Source: Planctomycetota bacterium
GTDB taxonomy: Bacteria; Planctomycetota; Brocadiia; SM23-32
DNA: 8,559 bases
NCBI GenBank assembly: GCA_018400625.1
Contig: JAGYMJ010000018.1
Location: forward strand, 1 to 8,559
Direction: 5' to 3'
This document shows, piece by piece, positions 1-5,230 of the stretch (positions within the stretch are counted from its first letter, which is position 1; each line of letters begins with the position of its first letter). Both the position numbers and the translations under genes were made by a program. The notes under the pieces are model-generated. The model saw only the letters and a list, made by a program, of their open reading frames with translations, was not told the DNA's origin and did not search any database.

Positions 1-23
1 GCACAGGGCACGGTGGTGATGTT

Positions 24-45
24 ACGGGGTTCACTGAGGACTTAC
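24..45 (-). repeat. Left-type end of a palindromic repeat element, cut by the window start
   Basis: Read on the minus strand, this stretch starts GTAAGTCCTCAGTGAAC and matches 5045-5066 at 21 of 22 positions, 17 of them contiguous. It therefore looks like the end of a second copy of the element at 5045-5127, in the opposite orientation, with its body running off the left edge through bases 1-23. Those 23 bases do not align clearly with the interior of the other copy, so only the end is supported. It lies about 55 nt upstream of the TTG start of the first gene, in its presumed leader or promoter region. No convincing sigma70 promoter is visible between it and the gene. Confidence 0.6.
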
Positions 46-87
46 GAAAAATTAAATCTTTCAGAGGTGAGTTTTTTAGTTTATAAA

Positions 88-95
88 AAGGAAGG
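88..95 (+). promoter_or_regulatory. Ribosome binding site fixing a TTG start
   Basis: The purine stretch AAGGAAGG ends 5 nt before TTG at 101. An in-frame TAG at 77-79 closes the frame upstream, there is no ATG or GTG between that stop and 101, and the next in-frame Met is more than 140 codons downstream. Together these make TTG the best start for the first gene. Confidence 0.75.
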
Positions 96-100
96 CAAAA

Positions 101-2083
101 TTGGATTCTTTATCAAATATAGAAGTCAAAACGCTTTGGGAGAAAAAAATTGAGGGGGAAATCCTGGGGATCGGCTGCTTGGGGAGAAAAGGGCCGTTAG
201 TTCTGGCAGAAAGGGAGCGTGCTTGCCATATAATATCACTGGCAGGCAAAGTTCTCAAAAGCATTAAGCTGGAGAATCCGATTTTATCCCTGGATACTAA
301 TCGATCCTCAACTCTTTTCGCCTTTTTGGACACCGAAGGCACTATATACGGTTTTTCCGCCGAAGCGGTGAAAAAATGGAAATATAACCTGAAGGGGGCG
401 GAAAGCATAGCCCTTGGAAATGATAATGAAATAATCAGCAAACACCCCCCCTACAAAGTCGTTTATCTCGATGCCGGGTCTTCGACTAAGCCCATTATAA
501 TCAAATGCTTGTTTTCTCCTTTAAGTTTCTGCATGATGAACAAGGACCCGCTCAAGTTGATAATAGCAGGCAAAAGGGGCGAAATTGGTTTGGCTAATGG
601 AGAGGGAAAATTCGAATGGGAATTCAATATCGGGATTTCTACAGGGGAAATATCTTATGATCCTGTCTCAGATATGATTATAGTCCCTGCGATGGATGAT
701 GGGATCCATATATACGATTCAAAAGGGGAGCCTGCAGAAATCTTAGATGCTGAGGGGGTGGTTACTGGAGCCGTAATAAAAAGTTCTTCGACAGATGCTC
801 CTATTATAGGCGCTATTATTGACGACAAAAGCTTTGCCATAATGGACATCGACGGTACTGTTTTTTGGGAAAAGAAGTCGGAAAAAAACATAGCGGACTG
901 GGATGTCGGCGATAACTTTTCCTGGCTTTCTATAGCCCGAACGAGCGGTGAGACAGAAGTATACGCCTTAGACTTGCAACCAGAACATACCTCAGTAATC
1001 AGCCCGGGACAGTACTACAGCGAGGTAAGTGGGCAAATGTCCGTTAAAGAAGAAGATAATGCCGGTTCCGAGAATAATCTCTCAGGGATTCCCAAGCCTA
1101 AAGAGGCCAGGATACTGGGCGATGTACCGTTAATGGGGGGACTATTACCAAAAGATGAGGGTCGCATGCGATTGACCCCTTCCGGTGAAAGGATTGCTGT
1201 TTCGCTCCCGGGGGGCGAGGTTATCGTCATTGATACGGAATCGACTAATATACTGATTGAAACGAGAATTAAAGCGCCGGCTAAATTATTAGATTTCAGC
1301 TCAGACGACTTTTTTGGCGTCTGGAATTCTGAGAAACTAATAATCATTGATAACAAGAACAGACAGACCCAATCGATAGGGCAGGAAGCCGGTATTATGC
1401 AGGCCGACAGCAGCGATGATTTGCAGACGATCGCTTTGATAAGCGCGAATAAGGAATTAGTTGTCAGCTCTCTGGAGGATGGTGAACTGGTCCGGGAGCA
1501 AATGAACCCGCCCCCGAAGCAAGTCAGGGTTTCGCCCGGTGGTGACACGATTCTCGTTGAGGACAAAGCGTTAAGATTTTTATTGTTGGATCGTGAAGGT
1601 AATCTGAAACGGAAACAAAAATTCGGCGGTCAACTGTCTTTTGATCATCTGCTATTAAGCGAGAACTATTGCATATTTGGAAGCGAAAAAGGGCCCCTTA
1701 TAATACAGGATATGGCCGGGAAAGTAATTTTTGCAAAAAAAATACAAGATGGGGTTAAACAAATTTATCCTCTTGATAATTCTTTTGCCGTTTACGAGAA
1801 TTCCGGCAAATGTCGTATTATTAATTGGGAAGGGGCGACTGTTTGGCGATTTGAACCGCCGCCTGGAAAGTATTTGATCAAAACACCGCCCGATAGCGAC
1901 CCCATCATATTTCAAGCGAGAAGAAAAATGCTGACGGCCTTCACCGGATATAATAAGCAGCTGTCCACCCTGTGGGCATATCGGTGTGAAGATACTATTG
2001 AATCTTTCGTTGCTGACAGGGATTGTAGTATAATGGCCGTCGCAGCCGGTGAAAGAATTCATTTTGTGGGACCGCCGGATTAA
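101..2083 (+). CDS. Double beta-propeller-like (WD40/PQQ-type) protein, function unknown
   Basis: This 660-residue protein has no signal peptide and no membrane helix, so it is predicted cytoplasmic. It is built of short repeated beta-rich units of the kind 'hydrophobic strand, D/G turn, hydrophobic strand, W or F', for example GEGKFEWEF, DIDGTVFWEKK, DREGNLKRKQKF and WEGATVWRFEPP. This is the pattern of WD40/PQQ-like beta-propeller blades. Two propeller-like halves (about 5-292 and 346-660) are joined by a polar, low-complexity linker (about 293-345) rich in S, E, N and G. Such proteins are usually scaffolds or binding platforms; no catalytic motif is visible. It starts at TTG with a good ribosome binding site at 88-95. 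It is the first gene of a tight + strand cluster, with the next gene 27 nt downstream. The fold assignment is pattern-based and no specific family is recognised, so the function is open. Confidence 0.85.
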   Translation: MDSLSNIEVKTLWEKKIEGEILGIGCLGRKGPLVLAERERACHIISLAGKVLKSIKLENPILSLDTNRSSTLFAFLDTEGTIYGFSAEAVKKWKYNLKGAESIALGNDNEIISKHPPYKVVYLDAGSSTKPIIIKCLFSPLSFCMMNKDPLKLIIAGKRGEIGLANGEGKFEWEFNIGISTGEISYDPVSDMIIVPAMDDGIHIYDSKGEPAEILDAEGVVTGAVIKSSSTDAPIIGAIIDDKSFAIMDIDGTVFWEKKSEKNIADWDVGDNFSWLSIARTSGETEVYALDLQPEHTSVISPGQYYSEVSGQMSVKEEDNAGSENNLSGIPKPKEARILGDVPLMGGLLPKDEGRMRLTPSGERIAVSLPGGEVIVIDTESTNILIETRIKAPAKLLDFSSDDFFGVWNSEKLIIIDNKNRQTQSIGQEAGIMQADSSDDLQTIALISANKELVVSSLEDGELVREQMNPPPKQVRVSPGGDTILVEDKALRFLLLDREGNLKRKQKFGGQLSFDHLLLSENYCIFGSEKGPLIIQDMAGKVIFAKKIQDGVKQIYPLDNSFAVYENSGKCRIINWEGATVWRFEPPPGKYLIKTPPDSDPIIFQARRKMLTAFTGYNKQLSTLWAYRCEDTIESFVADRDCSIMAVAAGERIHFVGPPD

Positions 2084-2110
2084 CTGTCAATCAGTATTGG
2101 AGGGATAAGA

Positions 2111-2596
2111 ATGAAGATAGGAGTTATGGCCGATTCACATGACAATTTACCCATGACAAAGAAGGCATTGTCTGTTTTTAGTGAAAACAAGGCCGAAATT
2201 ATCTTCCACTGCGGCGATCTTGTGGCGCCTTTTACTTTGAAAGTTTTACTTGAATCATCCTTGCCTCTTATTGCGGTTTATGGCAATAATGACGGAGAGA
2301 AAAAAGGGCTTGGTGATCTCTCGAACGACATCCATGCCTCCCCTTTGAGAACCAGATTAAAGGGAATTTCGCTGGTCATGGCGCATGATCCTCGAGTTCT
2401 TCATGCGGAGATGGACAGAGGTGATGATATTGGCTTATGCGGCCATACACATCATCACCTGATTGAAAACGGCCCCCCCATGATAGTCAATCCGGGGGAA
2501 ACAGGCGGGTGGGTAACCGGACGGTCTTCGGTGGCTTTAGTCGATCTGGAATATCTCACCGCCGAAATAATTGACTTGGGAAAGCAAAGGAGATAA
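2111..2596 (+). CDS. yfcE: YfcE/MJ0936-family metallophosphoesterase
   Basis: This is a 161-residue calcineurin-like phosphoesterase of the YfcE/MJ0936 type, a compact single-domain family that hydrolyses phosphodiesters using two metal ions. Metal-site motifs are all present: D8-S-H10 near the N-terminus, G35-D36, G58-N59-N60-D61, H92 in AHD, and G111-H112-T113-H114. N127-P128-G129 is also typical of the family. Length is normal and the protein appears intact and cytoplasmic. The ribosome binding site GGAGGG (2099-2104) sits 6 nt before ATG. It follows the propeller gene by 27 nt and its 3' end carries the ribosome binding site of the next gene, consistent with one transcript. Family members act in vitro on artificial phosphodiesters; the natural substrate is generally unknown, and nothing here reveals it. 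The symbol denotes the family, not proven orthology to E. coli YfcE. Confidence 0.95.
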   Translation: MKIGVMADSHDNLPMTKKALSVFSENKAEIIFHCGDLVAPFTLKVLLESSLPLIAVYGNNDGEKKGLGDLSNDIHASPLRTRLKGISLVMAHDPRVLHAEMDRGDDIGLCGHTHHHLIENGPPMIVNPGETGGWVTGRSSVALVDLEYLTAEIIDLGKQRR

Positions 2597-2601
2597 ACGC
2601 C

Positions 2602-3069
2602 ATGAAATCATACCATTTAGTTTTCCTAACTGCTGCGGCATATATCACTATTATGTCGATAGGCTGCGGCGTCCAACGTGAACTGCATGTCAGATCAGAA
2701 CCGCAAGGCGCTGCTGTTTGGGTTGATGAAAAGTTTATTGGTGAAACTCCGGCCAAAATGAAATTTACGCATTACGGAACCCGGCGCGTAAGGGTAGGAC
2801 CTCTTCGGGACGAAGAGGGAAATACAATTTATACCCGCACAGAATTATTATACCCGGTGAAAGCCCCATGGTACCAAAGATTTCCCGTAGATTTTGTTTT
2901 TGAAGTTCTGTGGCCTTATACCATTACAGACAAACGGGTTTTGGAGGTTGATCTGGACAGAAAAGAAAAGATTTCCGATGATGAGCAAGAAGTAAAAATC
3001 AGAAAAGCCCTGGATGAAGCCTGGGAATTGAAGAATAAGAGCGAACAATTACCGGAAAAGGACTTATAA
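2602..3069 (+). CDS. PEGA-domain lipoprotein
   Basis: This 155-residue precursor has a short N-terminal hydrophobic segment (about 6-21) ending in a lipobox-like S19-I20-G21-C22, so Cys22 is the likely lipidated residue. Ser at -3 is weaker than the usual Leu. A PEGA domain follows at about 26-66, with SEPQGAAVWVDEKFIGETP as its signature. Then comes a tail containing APWYQRFPVDF (88-98), a segment I associate with short PEGA lipoproteins of planctomycete-like bacteria. The end (about 120-155) is highly charged and probably helical. PEGA domains are small beta domains of surface and envelope proteins, so a structural or binding role in the envelope is likely, not catalysis. Its AAAGGAG ribosome binding site (2586-2592) lies inside the end of the phosphodiesterase gene, only 5 nt separate the two genes, and the next gene starts 20 nt after it. 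Confidence 0.9.
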   Translation: MKSYHLVFLTAAAYITIMSIGCGVQRELHVRSEPQGAAVWVDEKFIGETPAKMKFTHYGTRRVRVGPLRDEEGNTIYTRTELLYPVKAPWYQRFPVDFVFEVLWPYTITDKRVLEVDLDRKEKISDDEQEVKIRKALDEAWELKNKSEQLPEKDL

Positions 3070-3084
3070 TACGAGGAGCGGATA

Positions 3085-3093
3085 ATGTCATGA
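3085..3093 (+). promoter_or_regulatory. Two-codon ORF (Met-Ser-stop) overlapping the next gene's start
   Basis: The ribosome binding site GAGGAG at 3073-3078 is 6 nt from ATG at 3085 but 11 nt from the ATG at 3090 that opens the zinc-ribbon/GYF_2 gene. The nearer ATG reads Met-Ser-TGA, and its stop overlaps the real start (TCATGA). Ribosomes could initiate on the mini-ORF and restart, which would lower expression. This may be accidental. Confidence 0.3.
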
Positions 3094-3818
3094 ATGACCA
3101 TTTAGATAATATGAGGTGCCCTGACTGTGCTGCCGTGATTGATATCCCGGAAGGGTGTCAAGAATTGCGTTGCGAGTGTGGAGCGGTATTGATCAGCGAA
3201 GAGCGAGAGCAAGCCGAACAGGTAATGGCGGAAGAGCTTTCGAGAAAGTGGTATTACTCCCACGATAATCAGCGGTATGGCCCCGTGCCCTGGAATAAAA
3301 TAAAAACAAGGATTAAGGAGCAAAAGTTAGGGGCCGATGACCTGATATGGAGCCAGGGAATGCAAAGATGGGAACAGGTGAGGCAATTCGATGAACTCCG
3401 AGAGTGCTTTCCGGAAGACCAACGGCCAAAACCACTTGAGAAAGAGTCTTCACGTTCGCAAACAGAGGAAATCTTCGGCACAGAGCATGTAAAACCGGTG
3501 GTAGAAAGCGGTGCTGATAAAGGCAAAGCTGACGTTGAGGTTCGCCAAAAGAGACCGAGAACCTTTTTAGTCAACCTCAGCGCGGGCTTACTGGTATCGC
3601 TGGCCGTGGCTCAGGTTCTTGGTATTATAGCTGTAATCTACGGCCTTTACAATCAAACTATCCGTCCCGATTTAGCTACCTGGTTGATCGCTGCGTTCAT
3701 TGTAGGTGCCATACTGACGTCAGGGCTGTCGCAACTTATGCTTATTATCTGCCATAACTCCAAAAACATTTCCCGATTGAAAGAACAATGGGATGATTTT
3801 AATACAATGCCGCAATAA
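3090..3818 (+). CDS. Zinc-ribbon / GYF_2-domain membrane protein, function unknown
   Basis: This 242-residue protein has three parts. An N-terminal zinc-ribbon-like knuckle carries C10-x2-C13 and C28-x-C30, with an extra C23. A GYF_2 (DUF4339-like) domain spans about 53-108, beginning W54-Y55-Y56 and containing the typical YGPV, DDLIW and GMQRWEQV elements. After a charged linker (109-157) come two membrane helices at about 161-187 and 197-221 and a short charged tail. The usual topology would put the ribbon, GYF_2 domain and tail in the cytoplasm. GYF-type domains bind proline-rich or other peptide segments, so a membrane-tethered adaptor is a reasonable guess. No enzyme motif is seen. It lies 20 nt after the PEGA lipoprotein gene. 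The start at 3090 keeps the cysteines; the alternative start at Met8 lacks a suitable ribosome binding site. Confidence 0.9.
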   Translation: MNDHLDNMRCPDCAAVIDIPEGCQELRCECGAVLISEEREQAEQVMAEELSRKWYYSHDNQRYGPVPWNKIKTRIKEQKLGADDLIWSQGMQRWEQVRQFDELRECFPEDQRPKPLEKESSRSQTEEIFGTEHVKPVVESGADKGKADVEVRQKRPRTFLVNLSAGLLVSLAVAQVLGIIAVIYGLYNQTIRPDLATWLIAAFIVGAILTSGLSQLMLIICHNSKNISRLKEQWDDFNTMPQ

Positions 3819-3868
3819 CACTGAGGTTCAAATATTTTTGTCTTACAGCCCACTCAATAGAACAGCAG

Positions 3869-4960
3869 ATGAAAAAAATAGATAGATATGTTGCAAGGGC
3901 ATATATATTACGTTTTCTATTGGCCCATTTTGTCATTTTCGGCCTTTATGTAAGCTTTGATCTCATGCAGCGTGTGGATATGTTTTACGAAGCAGGAGCC
4001 GAACAAACCTTTTCTCAACTGCTTTTGTTGTATCTTTACCAGCTTCCGAGCAATATAATGCACACTGTGCCGCCGCTTTTGATGCTATCCGCCGGTCTTG
4101 TCCTTGTCTATATGAACAGAAACGGAGAATTGCTCACTTTGAAGGCCTCCGGGATAAGCGTGCAGCGCATTTGCATGCCTTTATTCATTGTTACGATCCC
4201 CGTTGTAATCATGTTGGGAATAGCGCAAGAAACCATTTTGCCCGATCTTTACCGCCAACGGAATGTGCTGGAGAACCAAATAGAGGGGCGGGAAGCCGGG
4301 CCTTTTTTGCTCACTGACCGGCAAAACGAGGAGCTTTATGAGCTATTTGTGGGGAATTATAATTTTCAGGAAGGTATTATGACCGACCTTACTTTACTGA
4401 CCTACCATGAAGGCGGGCAGGTCGTTAAAAAAATCCTTGAGGCCGATTCAGCACATTGGGCCAACAGTAAAATTAAATTTAACCGGGCCAGTTTACAAGA
4501 ATTTAATCCGAGAGGAGAGCTTGTCGGCGATCCCGAAGCGTTTGAAACTAAAACATGGGCAACAGATTTAACACTGAGTGATTTTATAGATGCACAGGAA
4601 GACGTGCTGACGACGAGGGCACCGGCAATGACTCTTTCCGGAATCAAGCAGCGAATAGATGAAAACCCACATAACCCCCGATTCAGGGTATTGTTCCATA
4701 GCAGGATCGCTGATAACTTCACCGCAATAATTCTATTGCTCTTGGGCCTTCCAATGCTTGTAGGATACGGCAATAGTCACCAAAGCCGTCTGGTAGGGGC
4801 GCTCATAGCGATGATAATTATGGGTATTTACTATATACTTGTCTTTATCTTCCTGAGCATAGGTAACGCCGCCCTCCTTCCTGCAGCCCTGGCTGCGTGG
4901 TTAATACCAGGGATGGGGATGCTGTTGGGGATGTTCTGTTTTTCAAGTATGCGGACGTAA
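3869..4960 (+). CDS. LptF/LptG-family permease (YjgP/YjgQ)
   Basis: This 363-residue protein matches the LptF/LptG permease family, the membrane half of the LptB2FG ABC exporter that extracts lipopolysaccharide from the inner membrane and feeds it to the LptC-A-DE bridge. The layout is standard. Three N-terminal helices lie at about 13-33, 62-83 and 100-120. A cytoplasmic coupling segment NGELLTLKASGIS (85-97) is of the kind that contacts the ATPase. A beta-rich periplasmic domain spans about 121-275, and three C-terminal helices lie at about 280-298, 306-331 and 333-358. The N-terminus MKKIDRYVAR is typical, which supports ATG at 3869 although no good ribosome binding site precedes it. Many genomes carry lptF and lptG side by side; here only one permease gene is present. 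Sequence alone does not tell LptF from LptG. It follows the GYF_2 gene by 50 nt, and its stop codon lies next to a repeat end. Confidence 0.93.
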   Translation: MKKIDRYVARAYILRFLLAHFVIFGLYVSFDLMQRVDMFYEAGAEQTFSQLLLLYLYQLPSNIMHTVPPLLMLSAGLVLVYMNRNGELLTLKASGISVQRICMPLFIVTIPVVIMLGIAQETILPDLYRQRNVLENQIEGREAGPFLLTDRQNEELYELFVGNYNFQEGIMTDLTLLTYHEGGQVVKKILEADSAHWANSKIKFNRASLQEFNPRGELVGDPEAFETKTWATDLTLSDFIDAQEDVLTTRAPAMTLSGIKQRIDENPHNPRFRVLFHSRIADNFTAIILLLLGLPMLVGYGNSHQSRLVGALIAMIIMGIYYILVFIFLSIGNAALLPAALAAWLIPGMGMLLGMFCFSSMRT

Positions 4961-4978
4961 GTTTCGGGGAGAGAGCAC

Positions 4979-4994
4979 TTCACTGAATATCTAC
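4979..4994 (+). repeat. Solo right-type end of the palindromic repeat family
   Basis: TTCACTGAATATCTAC differs at one position from the right end of the full element at 5112-5127 (TTCACTGAATATTTAC), in the same orientation. No matching left end is seen immediately upstream. However, GTAAGT at 4957-4962, which overlaps the stop codon of the permease gene, equals the first six bases of the left end, so a shrunken copy at 4957-4994 is possible. It sits just upstream of the promoter at 5003-5031. Confidence 0.6.
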
Positions 4995-5002
4995 CGCGTT
5001 TG

Positions 5003-5031
5003 TTGACATATTACATGTTTTTGTATATCAT
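5003..5031 (+). promoter_or_regulatory. Sigma70-type promoter for the VWA-protein gene
   Basis: There is a perfect -35 TTGACA (5003-5008), a 17-nt spacer and the -10 TATCAT (5026-5031, five of six consensus positions). The predicted transcript start is near 5038. The leader would be about 190 nt and would contain the whole palindromic element at 5045-5127. The promoter indicates that the VWA gene is transcribed separately from the five-gene cluster. No hairpin-plus-T-run terminator separates the two. Confidence 0.65.
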
Positions 5032-5044
5032 AGGTATTATTAAG

Positions 5045-5127
5045 GTAAGTCCTCAGTGAACTCCGTTGTTTTGGGGTTCCTACCGCCGGGCTTGTCCCGG
5101 TGGCAGCGTGTTTCACTGAATATTTAC
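5045..5127 (+). repeat. Palindromic 83-nt element with terminal inverted repeats and central hairpin
   Basis: The left end is GTAAGTCCTCAGTGAA (5045-5060) and the right end TTCACTGAATATTTAC (5112-5127). Read as inverted repeats the ends agree at 12 of 16 positions, with the inner TCAGTGAA perfect. The centre holds a strong hairpin at 5083-5103: CCGCCGGG, loop CTTGT, CCCGGTGG, with one G-T pair in the 8-bp stem. A related left end is at 24-45 and a related right end at 4979-4994, so this is a dispersed repeat and not a one-off palindrome. It has no coding capacity. It resembles a miniature inverted-repeat element or a REP-like intergenic palindrome. No clear target-site duplication was seen. 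It probably lies inside the mRNA leader of the VWA gene. Confidence 0.6.
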
Positions 5128-5230
5128 TTATCAGGTATCCATTGGATAATGTGGATGTGTTTTCAGGGAAGAGTGAATCATTGGATTTTTCAACAAATGG
5201 GATAAAGCAAACCTAAAATGGAGTGTAATA

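Noticed and set aside
1015..1566. 183-codon open frame on the minus strand inside the propeller gene
   Set aside because: It lies wholly antisense to a well-supported coding frame, is Ser/Pro/Ile-rich as expected of an antisense shadow, and has no recognisable domain.
3819..3834. CACTGAGG just after the GYF_2 gene stop, resembling a repeat end
   Set aside because: Only eight contiguous bases match and the flanking positions diverge, which is too short to call.
5083..5103. Strong GC hairpin considered as a transcription terminator for the upstream cluster
   Set aside because: No T run follows the stem on either strand, and it sits symmetrically inside the palindromic element, which explains it better.
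5149..5205. 18-codon ORF in the leader of the VWA gene, a possible leader peptide
   Set aside because: It has no good ribosome binding site, no codon run suggesting attenuation and no overlap with the VWA start, so it cannot be told from chance.
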